A stretch of 64,000 bases of DNA, taken from NCBI GenBank assembly GCA_964057225.1, contig OZ059900.1, positions 2,924,501-2,988,500 on the forward strand. Reading direction: 5' to 3'. The translations under genes were made by a program, and so were the position numbers. Shown here in pieces: positions 10,201 through 22,949 of the stretch (position 1 is its first letter; each line of letters opens with the position of its first letter). The DNA is from Auanema rhodensis (Eukaryota; Nematoda; Chromadorea; Rhabditida; Rhabditidae). The notes under the pieces were generated by a model that was not told where the DNA came from, did no database searches, and saw only the letters and a program-made list of their open reading frames with translations.

Positions 10201-12863
10201 ATAGAAAGAATTTTTGAAATTTACGAGTTTTGAGTCTAATTTGGCTAAATCGCTCATATATATGATCAAAAGCATAGTTTTACTGTCTATGATAACAAAA
10301 GTCTTCAAATATACACTAATAATGTGTAAATCACTGAATTTCACTCAAATAGCTTTACTACACTAAGTATGGTCGTTTTTATGCCTTTAACACCATATAC
10401 TCACCGATTTTTGGTACAAAATCTGTAATACTTGTAAATTTTGATCATATTCGTTAAGATTCGAGAATCAAACACATAATACATGAAATAAGTCTATTTT
10501 TATGAGTTTGCACTGATATTTATTCATTTTGATCAAAAAAGGTCGAAAATAGAAAGAATTTTTGAAATTTCCGAGTTTTGAGTCTAATTTGGCTAAATCG
10601 CTCATATATATGATCAGAAGCATAGTTTTATTGTCTATGACAACAAAAGTCATCAATTAAACGCTAGTGATGTTTAAATACTGATTTTCGCTCAAATAGC
10701 ATTACTACACTAAGTATGGTCGTTTTTATGCCTTTAACACCATATACTCACCGATTTTTGGTACAAAATCTGTAATACTCGTAAATTTTGATCATATTCG
10801 TTAAGATTTGAGAATCAAACATACAATACACAAAATCAGTCTATTTTTATGAGCTTGCACTGATATATATTCATTTTGATCAAAAAAGGTCGAAAATAGA
10901 AAGAATTTTTGAAATTTACGAGTTTTGAGTCTAATTTGGCTAAATCGCTCATATATATGATCAAAAGCATAGTTTTACTGTCTATGATAACAAAAGTCTT
11001 CAAATATACACTAATAATGATTAAATCACTGAATTTCACTCAAATAGCATTACTACACTAAGTATGGTCGTTTTTATGCCTTTAACACCATATACTCACC
11101 GATTTTTGGTACAAAATCTGTGATACTCGTAAATTTTGATCATATTCGGTGAGATTCGAGAATCAAACACACAATACACGAAATAAGTTTATTTTTACGA
11201 GTTTGCACTGATATTTATTCATTTTGATCAAAAAAGGTCGAAAATAGAAAGAATTTTTGAAATTTACGAGTTTTGAGTCTAATTTGGCTAAATCGCTCAT
11301 ATATATGATCAGAAGCATAGTTTTTTTGTCTATGACAACAAAAGTCATTAGTTAAACACTAATGATGTTTAAATCACTAAATTTCGCTCAAATAGCATTA
11401 CTACACTAAGTATGGTCGTTTTTATGCCTTTAACACCATATACTCACCGATTTTTGGTACAAAATCTGTAATACTTGTAAATTTTGATCATATTCGTTAA
11501 GATTCGAGAATCAAACACATAATACACGAAATAAGTCTATTTTTATGAGTTTGCACTGATATTTATTCATTTTGATCAAAAAAGGTCGAAAATAGAAAGA
11601 ATTTTTGAATTTTCCGAGTTTTGAGTCCAATTTGGCTAAATCGCTCATATATATGATCAAAAGCATAGTTTTACTGTCTATGATAACAAAAGTCTTCAAA
11701 TATACACTAATAATGTGTAAATCACTGAATTTCACTCAAATAGCTTTACTACACTAAGTATGGTCGTTTTTATGCCTTTAACACCATATACTCACCGATT
11801 TTTGGTACAAAATCTGTAATACTTGTAAATTTTGATCATATTCGTTAAGATTCGAGAATCAAACACATAATACACGAAATAAGTCTATTTTTATGAGTTT
11901 GCACTGATATTTATTCATTTTGATCAAAAAAGGTCGAAAATAGAAAGAATTTTTGAATTTTCCGAGTTTTGAGTCCAATTGGGCTAAATCGCTCATATAT
12001 ATGATCAAAAGCATAGTTTTACTGTCTATGATAACAAAAGTCTTCAAATATACACTAATAATGATTTAATCACTGAATTTCACTCAAATAGCATTACTAC
12101 ACTAAGTATGGTCGTTTTTATGCCTTTAACACCATATACTCACCGATTTTTGGTACAAAATCTGTAATACTCGTAAATTTTGATCATATTCGTTAAGATT
12201 TGAGAATCAAACATACAATACACGAAATAAGTTTATTTTTACGAGTTTGCACTGATATTTATTCATTTTTATCAAAAAAGGTCGAAAATAGAAAGAATTT
12301 TTGAAATTTACGAGTTTTGAGTCTAATTTGGCTAAATCGCTCATATATATGATCAAAAGCATAGTTTTACTGTCTATGATAACAAAAGTCTTCAAATATA
12401 CACTAATAATGATTAAATCACTGAATTTCACTCAAATAGCATTACTACACTAAGTATGGTCGTTTTTATGCCTTTAACACCATATACTCACCGATTTTTG
12501 GTACAAAATCTGTGATACTCGTAAATTTTGATCATATTCGGTGAGATTCGAGAATCAAACACACAATACACGAAATAAGTTTATTTTTACGAGTTTGCAC
12601 TGATATTTATTCATTTTGATCAAAAAAGGTCGAAAATAGAAAGAATTTTTGAAATTTACGAGTTTTGAGTCTAATTTGGCTAAATCGCTCATATATATGA
12701 TCAGAAGCATAGTTTTTTTGTCTATGACAACAAAAGTCATTAGTTAAACACTGATGATGTTTAAATCACTAAATTTCGCTCAAATAGCATTACTACACTA
12801 AGTATGGTCGTTTTTATGCCTTTAACACCATATACTCACCGATTTTTGGTACAAAATCTGTAA
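7298..12863. repeat. 6-monomer higher-order repeat, 2087 bp, with a shortened third unit
   Basis: Full units are 7298-9384 and 9385-11471. Monomers starting at 7298, 7646, 7994, 8342, 8689 and 9037 match, in order, those at 9385, 9733, 10081, 10429, 10776 and 11124. The third unit (11472-12863) has only four monomers. Its third copy (12168-12515) has the first half of slot 3 ('tttttatcaaaa') and the end of slot 5 ('aataatgattaaatc'), and is followed directly by a slot-6 copy. Two monomers were therefore lost by an exchange inside that copy. Confidence 0.9.
12168..12515. repeat. Hybrid monomer marking a deletion exchange
   Basis: The 5' part up to about 12271 matches the monomers at 7994 and 10081. 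The 3' part from about 12411 matches those at 8689 and 10776. The sources are nearly identical between these points, so the exchange lies somewhere within 12271-12411. Unequal crossing-over explains it most simply; gene conversion is the alternative. Confidence 0.8.
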
Positions 12864-15297
12864 TACTTGTAAATTTTGATCATATTCGTTAAGATTCGAG
12901 AATCAAACACATAATACACGAAATAAGTCTATTTTTATGAGTTTGCACTGATATTTATTCATTTTGATCAAAAAAGGTCGAAAATAGAAAGAATTTTTGA
13001 ATTTTCCGAGTTTTGAGTCCAATTGGGCTAAATCGCTCATATATATGATCAAAAGCATAGTTTTACTGTCTATGATAACAAAAGTCTTCAAATATACACT
13101 AATAATGATTTAATCACTGAATTTCACTCAAATAGCATTACTACACTAAGTATGGTCGTTTTTATGCCTTTAACACCATATACTCACCGATTTTTGGTAC
13201 AAAATCTGTGATACTCGTAAATTTTGATCATATTCGGTGAGATTCGAGAATCAAACACACAATACACGAAATAAGTTTATTTTTACGAGTTTGCACTGAT
13301 ATTTATTCATTTTGATCAAAAAAGGTCGAAAATAGAAAGAATTTTTGAAATTTCCGAGTTTTGAGTCTAATTTGGCTAAATCGCTCATATATATGATCAA
13401 AAGCATAGTTTCACTGTCTATGATAACAAAAGTCTTCAAATATACACTAATAATGTGTAAATCACTGAATTTCACTCAAATAGCATTACTACACTAAGTA
13501 TGGTCGTTTTTATGCCTTTAACACCATATACTCACCGATTTTTGGTACAAAATCTGTGATACTCGTAAATTTTGATCATATTCGGTGAGATTCGAGAATC
13601 AAACACACAATACACGAAATAAGTTTATTTTTACGAGTTTGCACTGATATTTATTCATTTTGATCAAAAAAGGTCGAAAATAGAAAGAATTTTTGAAATT
13701 TCCGAGTTTTGAGTCTAATTTGGCTAAATCGCTCATATATATGATCAAAAGCATAGTTTTATTGTCTATGACAACAAAAGTCATCAATTAAACGCTAGTG
13801 ATGTTTAAATACTGAATTTCGCTCAAATAGCATTACTACACTAAGTATGGTCGTTTTTATGCCTTTAACACCATATACTCACCGATTTTTGGTACAAAAT
13901 CTGTAATACTCGTAAATTTTGATCATATTCGTTAAGATTTGAGAATCAAACATACAATACACAAAATCAGTCTATTTTTATGAGCTTGCACTGATATATA
14001 TTCATTTTGATCAAAAAAGGTCGAAAATAGAAAGAATTTTTGAAATTTACGAGTTTTGAGTCTAATTTGGCTAAATCGCTCATATATATGATCAGAAGCA
14101 TAGTTTTATTGTCTATGACAACGAAAGTCATTAATTAAACACTAATGATGTTTAAATCACTAAATTTCGCTCAAATAGCATTACTACACTAAGTATGGTC
14201 GTTTTTATGCCTTTAACACCATATACTCACCGATTTTTGGTACAAAATCTGTAATACTCGTAAATTTTGATCGTATTCGGTGAGATTCGAGAATCAAACA
14301 CACAATACACAAAATAAGTTTATTTTGACGAGTTTGCACTGATATATATTCATTTTGATCAAAAAAGGTCGAAAATAGAAAGAACTTTTGAAATTTCCGA
14401 GTTTTGAGTCTAATTTGGCTAAATCGCTCATATACATGATCAGAAGCATAGTTTTATTGTCTATGACAACAAAAGTCTTCAAATATACACTAATGATGTG
14501 TAAATCACTGAATTTCACTCAAATAGCTTTACTACACTAAGTATGGTCGTTTTTATGCCTTTAACACCATATACTCACCGATTTTTGGTACAAAATCTGT
14601 AATACTCGTAAATTTTGATCATATTCGTTAAGATTTGAGAATCAAACATACAATACACAAAATCAGTCTATTTTTATGAGCTTGCACTGATATATATTCA
14701 TTTTGATCAAAAAAGGTCGAAAATAGAAAGAACTTTTGAAATTTCCGAGTTTTGAGTCTAATTTGGCTAAATCGCTCATATATATGATCAAAAGCATAGT
14801 TTTATTGTCTATGACAACAAAAGTCATCAATTAAACGCTAGTGATGTTTAAATACTGAATTTCGCTCAAATAGCATTACTACACTAAGTATGGTCGTTTT
14901 TATGCCTTTAACACCATATACTCAACGATTTTTGGTACAAAATCTGTAATACTCGTAAATTTTGATCATATTCGTTAAGATTTGAGAATCAAACATACAA
15001 TACACAAAATCAGTCTATTTTTATGAGCTTGCACTGATATATATTCACTTTGATCAAAAAAGGTCGAAAATAGAAAGAATTTTTGAAATTTCCGAGTTTT
15101 GAGTCTAATTTGGCTAAATCGCTCATATACATGATCAGAAGCATAGTTTTATTGTCTATGACAACAAAAGTCATCAATTAAACACTAATGATGTTTAAAT
15201 CACTAAATTTCGCTCAAATAGCATTACTTCACTAAGTATGGTCGTTTTTATGCCTTTAACACCATATACTCAACGATTTTTGGTACAAAATCTGTAA
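12864..15297. repeat. Transition segment between two subfamily domains, seven monomers
   Basis: Monomers start at 12864, 13212, 13560, about 13907, 14255, about 14603 and about 14950. Left of here, segment-1 form S ('acaatgcacg', 'tttattttgacg') and the 'aacgaaagtcattaatt' form y are not seen. Form y first appears in the copy at about 13907, and 'tttattttgacg' in the copy at 14255. The common P form with 'tctatttttatgag' is last seen at 12864. The box variant 'ctcaacg' also starts here (14930, 15270), as does 'agaacttttgaaa'. Confidence 0.8.
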
Positions 15298-18079
15298 TAC
15301 TCGTAAATTTTGATCATATTCGGTGAGATTCGAGAATCAAACACACAATACACGAAATAAGTTTATTTTTACGAGTTTGCACTGATATTTATTCATTTTG
15401 ATCAAAAAAGGTCGAAAATAGAAAGAATTTTTGAAATTTACGAGTTTTGAGTCTAATTTGGCTAAATCGCTCATATATATGATCAGAAGCATAGTTTTAT
15501 TGTCTATGACAACGAAAGTCATTAATTAAACACTAATGATGTTTAAATCACTAAATTTCGCTCAAATAGCATTACTACACTAAGTATGGTCGTTTTTATG
15601 CCTTTAACACCATATACTCACCGATTTTTGGTACAAAATCTGTAATACTCGTAAATTTTGATCATATTCGGTGAGATTCGAGAATCAAACACACAATGCA
15701 CGAAATAAGTTTATTTTGACGAGTTTGCACTGATATTTATTCATTTTGATCAAAAAAGGTCGAAAATAGAAAGAATTTTTGAATTTTCCGAGTTTTGAGT
15801 CCAATTGGGCTAAATCGCTCATATATATGATCAAAAGCATAGTTTTACTGTCTATGATAACAAAAGTCTTCAAATATACACTAATGATGTGTAAATCACT
15901 GAATTTCACTCAAATAGCTTTACTACACTAAGTATGGTCGTTTTTATGCCTTTAACACCATATACTCACCGATTTTTGGTACAAAATCTGTAATACTCGT
16001 AAATTTTGATCATATTCGTTAAGATTTGAGAATCAAACATACAATACACAAAATCAGTCTATTTTTATGAGCTTGCACTGATATATATTCATTTTGATCA
16101 AAAAAGGTCGAAAATAGAAAGAACTTTTGAAATTTCCGAGTTTTGAGTCTAATTTGGCTAAATCGCTCATATATATGATCAAAAGCATAGTTTTATTGTC
16201 TATGACAACAAAAGTCATCAATTAAACGCTAGTGATGTTTAAATACTGAATTTCGCTCAAATAGCATTACTACACTAAGTATGGTCGTTTTTATGCCTTT
16301 AACACCATATACTCACCGATTTTTGGTACAAAATCTGTAATACTCGTAAATTTTGATCATATTCGTTAAGATTTGAGAATCAAACATACAATACACGAAA
16401 TAAGTTTATTTTGACGAGTTTGCACTGATATTTATTCATTTTGATCAAAAAAGGTCGAAAATAGAAAGAATTTTTGAATTTTCCGAGTTTTGAGTCCAAT
16501 TGGGCTAAATCGCTCATATATATGATCAAAAGCATAGTTTTACTGTCTATGATAACAAAAGTCTTCAAATATACACTAATGATGTGTAAATCACTGAATT
16601 TCACTCAAATAGCTTTACTACACTAAGTATGGTCGTTTTTATGCCTTTAACACCATATACTCACCGATTTTTGGTACAAAATCTGTAATACTCGTAAATT
16701 TTGATCATATTCGTTAAGATTTGAGAATCAAACATACAATACACAAAATCAGTCTATTTTTATGAGCTTGCACTGATATATATTCATTTTGATCAAAAAA
16801 GGTCGAAAATAGAAAGAACTTTTGAAATTTCCGAGTTTTGAGTCTAATTTGGCTAAATCGCTCATATATATGATCAAAAGCATAGTTTTATTGTCTATGA
16901 CAACAAAAGTCATCAATTAAACGCTAGTGATGTTTAAATACTGAATTTCGCTCAAATAGCATTACTACACTAAGTATGGTCGTTTTTATGCCTTTAACAC
17001 CATATACTCAACGATTTTTGGTACAAAATCTGTAATACTCGTAAATTTTGATCATATTCGTTAAGATTTGAGAATCAAACATACAATACACAAAATCAGT
17101 CTATTTTTATGAGTTTGCACTGATATTTATTCATTTTGATCAAAAAAGGTCGAAAATAGAAAGAATTTTTGAAATTTCCGAGTTTTGAGTCTAATTTGGC
17201 TAAATCGCTCATATATATGATCAGAAGCATAGTTTTATTGTCTATGACAACGAAAGTCATTAATTAAACACTAATGATGTTTAAATCACTAAATTTCGCT
17301 CAAATAGCATTACTACACTAAGTATGGTCGTTTTTATGCCTTTAACACCATATACTCAACGATTTTTGGTACAAAATCTGTAATACTCGTAAATTTTGAT
17401 CATATTCGGTGAGATTCGAGAATCAAACACACAATACACGAAATAAGTTTATTTTTACGAGTTTGCACTGATATTTATTCATTTTGATCAAAAAAGGTCG
17501 AAAATAGAAAGAATTTTTGAAATTTACGAGTTTTGAGTCTAATTTGGCTAAATCGCTCATATATATGATCAGAAGCATAGTTTTATTGTCTATGACAACG
17601 AAAGTCATTAATTAAACACTAATGATGTTTAAATCACTAAATTTCGCTCAAATAGCATTACTACACTAAGTATGGTCGTTTTTATGCCTTTAACACCATA
17701 TACTCACCGATTTTTGGTACAAAATCTGTAATACTCGTAAATTTTGATCATATTCGGTGAGATTCGAGAATCAAACACACAATGCACGAAATAAGTTTAT
17801 TTTGACGAGTTTGCACTGATATTTATTCATTTTGATCAAAAAAGGTCGAAAATAGAAAGAATTTTTGAATTTTCCGAGTTTTGAGTCCAATTGGGCTAAA
17901 TCGCTCATATATATGATCAAAAGCATAGTTTTACTGTCTATGATAACAAAAGTCTTCAAATATACACTAATGATGTGTAAATCACTGAATTTCACTCAAA
18001 TAGCTTTACTACACTAAGTATGGTCGTTTTTATGCCTTTAACACCATATACTCACCGATTTTTGGTACAAAATCTGTAA
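15298..18079. repeat. Second 6-monomer repeat, 2086 bp, one unit plus two monomers
   Basis: The unit 15298-17383 is followed by matching monomers at 17384 (compare 15298) and 17732 (compare 15646), offset by 2086 bp. The unit holds R-y, S-x, Q-w, an S-like x copy, Q-w and a Q-y copy. Its monomer types differ from those of the 7298-12863 repeat, so this is an independent higher-order arrangement. Confidence 0.8.
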
Positions 18080-18427
18080 TACTCGTAAATTTTGATCATA
18101 TTCGGTGAGATTCGAGAATCAAACACACAATGCACGAAATAAGTTTATTTTGACGAGTTTGCACTGATATTTATTCATTTTGATCAAAAAAGGTCGAAAA
18201 TAGAAAGAATTTTTGAATTTTCCGAGTTTTGAGTCCAATTGGGCTAAATCGCTCATATATATGATCAAAAGCATAGTTTTACTGTCTATGATAACAAAAG
18301 TCTTCAAATATACACTAATGATGTGTAAATCACTGAATTTCACTCAAATAGCTTTACTACACTAAGTATGGTCGTTTTTATGCCTTTAACACCATATACT
18401 CACCGATTTTTGGTACAAAATCTGTAA
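17732..18427. repeat. Adjacent pair of near-identical S-x monomers
   Basis: The monomers at 17732 and 18080 read the same in every segment I compared ('acaatgcacg', 'tttattttgacg', 'gaattttccg', 'tccaattggg', 'ctaatgatgtg', 'agcttta'). Similar S-x pairs occur at 21211/21559, 27471/27819, 33037/33385, 38254/38602 and 50779/51127, where they form part of larger units. A direct single-monomer duplication is the likely origin of the pair. Confidence 0.75.
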
Positions 18428-21400
18428 TACTCGTAAATTTTGATCATATTCGGTGAGATTCGAGAATCAAACATACAATACACAAAATCAGTCTATTTTT
18501 ATGAGCTTGCACTGATATATATTCATTTTGATCAAAAAAGGTCGAAAATAGAAAGAATTTTTGAAATTTACGAGTTTTGAGTCTAATTTGGCTAAATCGC
18601 TCATATATATGATCAGAAGCATAGTTTTATTGTCTATGACAACGAAAGTCATTAATTAAACACTAATGATGTTTAAATCACTAAATTTCGCTCAAATAGC
18701 ATTACTACACTAAGTATGGTCGTTTTTATGCCTTTAACACCATATACTCACCGATTTTTGGTACAAAATCTGTAATACTCGTAAATTTTGATCATATTCG
18801 GTGAGATTCGAGAATCAAACACACAATGCACGAAATAAGTTTATTTTGACGAGTTTGCACTGATATTTATTCATTTTGATCAAAAAAGGTCGAAAATAGA
18901 AAGAATTTTTGAATTTTCCGAGTTTTGAGTCCAATTGGGCTAAATCGCTCATATATATGATCAAAAGCATAGTTTTACTGTCTATGATAACAAAAGTCTT
19001 CAAATATACACTAATGATGTGTAAATCACTGAATTTCACTCAAATAGCTTTACTACACTAAGTATGGTCGTTTTTATGCCTTTAACACCATATACTCACC
19101 GATTTTTGGTACAAAATCTGTAATACTCGTAAATTTTGATCATATTCGTTAAGATTTGAGAATCAAACATACAATACACAAAATCAGTCTATTTTTATGA
19201 GCTTGCACTGATATATATTCATTTTGATCAAAAAAGGTCGAAAATAGAAAGAATTTTTGAAATTTACGAGTTTTGAGTCTATTTTGGCTAAATCGCTCAT
19301 ATATATGATCAGAAGCATAGTTTTATTGTCTATGACAACGAAAGTCATTAGTTAAACACTAATGATGTTTAAATCACTAAATTTCGCTCAAATAGCATTA
19401 CTACACTAAGTATGGTCGTTTTTATGCCTTTAACACCATATACTCACCGATTTTTGGTACAAAATCTGTAATACTCGTAAATTTTGATCATATTCGGTGA
19501 GATTCGAGAATCAAACACATAATACACGAAATAAGTCTAGTTTTATGAGTTTGCACTGATATTTATTCATTTTGATCAAAAAAGGTCGAAAATAGAAAGA
19601 ATTTTTGAATTTTCCGAGTTTTGAGTCCAATTGGGCTAAATCGCTCATATATATGATCAAAAGCATAGTTTTACTGTCTATGATAACAAAAGTCTTCAAA
19701 TATACACTAATGATGTGTAAATCACTGAATTTCACTCAAATAGCTTTACTACACTAAGTATGGTCGTTTTTATGCCTTTAACACCATATACTCACCGATT
19801 TTTGGTACAAAATCTGTAATACTCGTAAATTTTGATCATATTCGTTAAGATTTGAGAATCAAACATACAATACACAAAATCAGTCTATTTTTATGAGCTT
19901 GCACTGATATATATTCATTTTGATCAAAAAAGGTCGAAAATAGAAAGAATTTTTGAAATTTCCGAGTTTTGAGTCTAATTTGGCTAAATCGCTCATATAT
20001 ATGATCAAAAGCATAGTTTTATTGTCTATGACAACAAAAGTCATCAATTAAACGCTAGTGATGTTTAAATACTGAATTTCGCTCAAATAGCATTACTACA
20101 CTAAGTATGGTCGTTTTTATGCCTTTAACACCATATACTCAACGATTTTTGTTACAAAATCTGTAATACTCGTAAATTTTGATCATATTCGTTAAGATTT
20201 GAGAATCAAACATACAATACACAAAATCAGTCTATTTTTATGAGCTTGCACTGATATATATTCACTTTGATCAAAAAAGGTCGAAAATAGAAAGAATTTT
20301 TGAAATTTCCGAGTTTTGAGTCTAATTTGGCTAAATCGCTCATATACATGATCAGAAGCATAGTTTTATTGTCTATGACAACAAAAGTCATCAATTAAAC
20401 ACTAATGATGTTTAAATCACTAAATTTCGCTCAAATAGCATTACTACACTAAGTATGGTCGTTTTTATGCCTTTAACACCATATACTCAACGATTTTTGG
20501 TACAAAATCTGTAATACTCGTAAATTTTGATCATATTCGTTAAGATTTGAGAATCAAACATACAATACACAAAATCAGTCTATTTTTATGAGCTTGCACT
20601 GATATATATTCATTTTGATCAAAAAAGGTCGAAAATAGAAAGAATTTTTGAAATTTCCGAGTTTTGAGTCTAATTTGGCTAAATCGCTCATATATATGAT
20701 CAAAAGCATAGTTTTACTGTCTATGATAACAAAAGTCTTCAAATATACACTAATAATGATTTAATCACTGAATTTCACTCAAATAGCATTACTACACTAA
20801 GTATGGTCGTTTTTATGCCTTTAACACCATATACTCACCGATTTTTGGTACAAAATCTGTGATACTCGTAAATTTTGATCATATTCGGTGAGATTCGAGA
20901 ATCAAACACACAATACACGAAATAAGTTTATTTTTACGAGTTTGCACTGATATTTATTCATTTTGATTAAAAAAGGTCGAAAATAGAAAGAATTTTTGAA
21001 ATTTACGAGTTTTGAGTCTAATTTGGCTAAATCGCTCATATATATGATCAGAAGCATAGTTTTATTGTCTATGACAACGAAAGTCATTAATTAAACACTA
21101 ATGATGTTTAAATCACTAAATTTCGCTCAAATAGCATTACTACACTAAGTATGGTCGTTTTTATGCCTTTAACACCATATACTCACCGATTTTTGGTACA
21201 AAATCTGTAATACTCGTAAATTTTGATCATATTCGGTGAGATTCGAGAATCAAACACACAATGCACGAAATAAGTTTATTTTGACGAGTTTGCACTGATA
21301 TTCATTCATTTTGATCAAAAAAGGTCGAAAATAGAAAGAATTTTTGAATTTTCCGAGTTTTGAGTCCAATCGGGCTAAATCGCTCATATATATGATCAAA

Positions 21401-22949
21401 AGCATAGTTTTACTGTCTATGATAACAAAAGTCTTCAAATATACACTAATGATGTGTAAATCACTGAATTTCACTCAAATAGCTTTACTACACTAAGTAT
21501 GGTCGTTTTTATGCCTTTAACACCATATACTCACCGATTTTTGGTACAAAATCTGTAATACTCGTAAATTTTGATCATATTCGGTGAGATTCGAGAATCA
21601 AACACACAATGCACGAAATAAGTTTATTTTGACGAGTTTGCACTGATATTTATTCATTTTGATCAAAAAAGGTCGAAAATAGAAAGAATTTTTGAATTTT
21701 CCGAGTTTTGAGTCCAATTGGGCTAAATCGCTCATATATATGATCAAAAGCATAGTTTTACTGTCTATGATAACAAAAGTCTTCAAATATACACTAATGA
21801 TGTGTAAATCACTGAATTTCACTCAAATAGCTTTACTACACTAAGTATGGTCGTTTTTATGCCTTTAACACCATATACTCACCGATTTTTGGTACAAAAT
21901 CTGTAACACTCGTAAATTTTGATCATATTCGTTAAGATTTGAGAATCAAACATACAATACACAAAATCAGTCTATTTTTATGAGCTTGCACTGATATATA
22001 TTCATTTTGATCGAAAAAGGTCGAAAATAGAAAGAATTTTTGAAATTTACGAGTTTTGAGTCTAATTTGGCTAAATCGCTCATATATATGATCAGAAGCA
22101 TAGTTGTTTTGTCTATGACAACAAAAGTCATTAGTTAAACACTAATGATGTTTAAATCACTAAATTTCGCTCAAATAGCATTACTACACTAAGTATGGTC
22201 GTTTTTATGCCTTTAACACCATATACTCACCGATTTTTGGTACAAAATCTGTAATACTCGTAAATTTTGATCATATTCGGTGAGATTCGAGAATCAAACA
22301 CACAATACACGAAATGAGTTTATTTTTACGAGTTTGCACTGATATTTATTCATTTTGATCAAAAAAGGTCGAAAATAGAAAGAATTTTTGAAATTTCCGA
22401 GTTTTGAGTCTAATTTGGCTAAATCGCTCATATATATGATCAAAAGCATAGTTTTACTGTCTATGATAACAAAAGTCTTCAAATATACACTAATAATGTG
22501 TAAATCACTGAATTTAACTCAAATAGCATTACTACACTAAGTATGGTCGTTTTTATGCCTTTAACACCATATACTCACCGATTTTTGGTACAAAATCTGT
22601 GATACTCGTAAATTTTGATCATATTCGGTGAGATTCCAGAATCAAACACACAATACACGAAATAAGTTTATTTTTACGAGTTTGCACTGATATTTATTCA
22701 TTTTGATCAAAAAAGGTCGAAAATAGAAAGAATTTTTGAAATTTCCGAGTTTTGAGTCTAATTTGGCTAAATCGCTCATATATATGATCAAAAGCATAGT
22801 TTTATTGTCTATGACAACAAAAGTCATCAATTAAACGCTAGTGATGTTTAAATACTGAATTTCGCTCAAATAGCATTACTACACTAAGTATGGTCGTTTT
22901 TATGCCTTTAACACCATATACTCACCGATTTTTGGTACAAAATCTGTAA
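18080..22949. repeat. Mixed satellite segment with long-range relatives
   Basis: Monomers start at 18080, about 18428, 18776, about 19124, 19472, about 19820, about 20167, about 20515, 20863, 21211, 21559, about 21907, 22255 and 22603. The part 18080-20862 matches 41037-43819, 22957 bp away, in order and in rare markers. These include the 'tctagttttatg' copy (19472), the 'gttac' box variant (20147) and the 'tcactttgatc' copy (about 20167). From 21211 the order S-x, S-x, Q-z, R-x, R-w resembles an incomplete unit of the 8-monomer repeat that begins further right. Confidence 0.8.
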
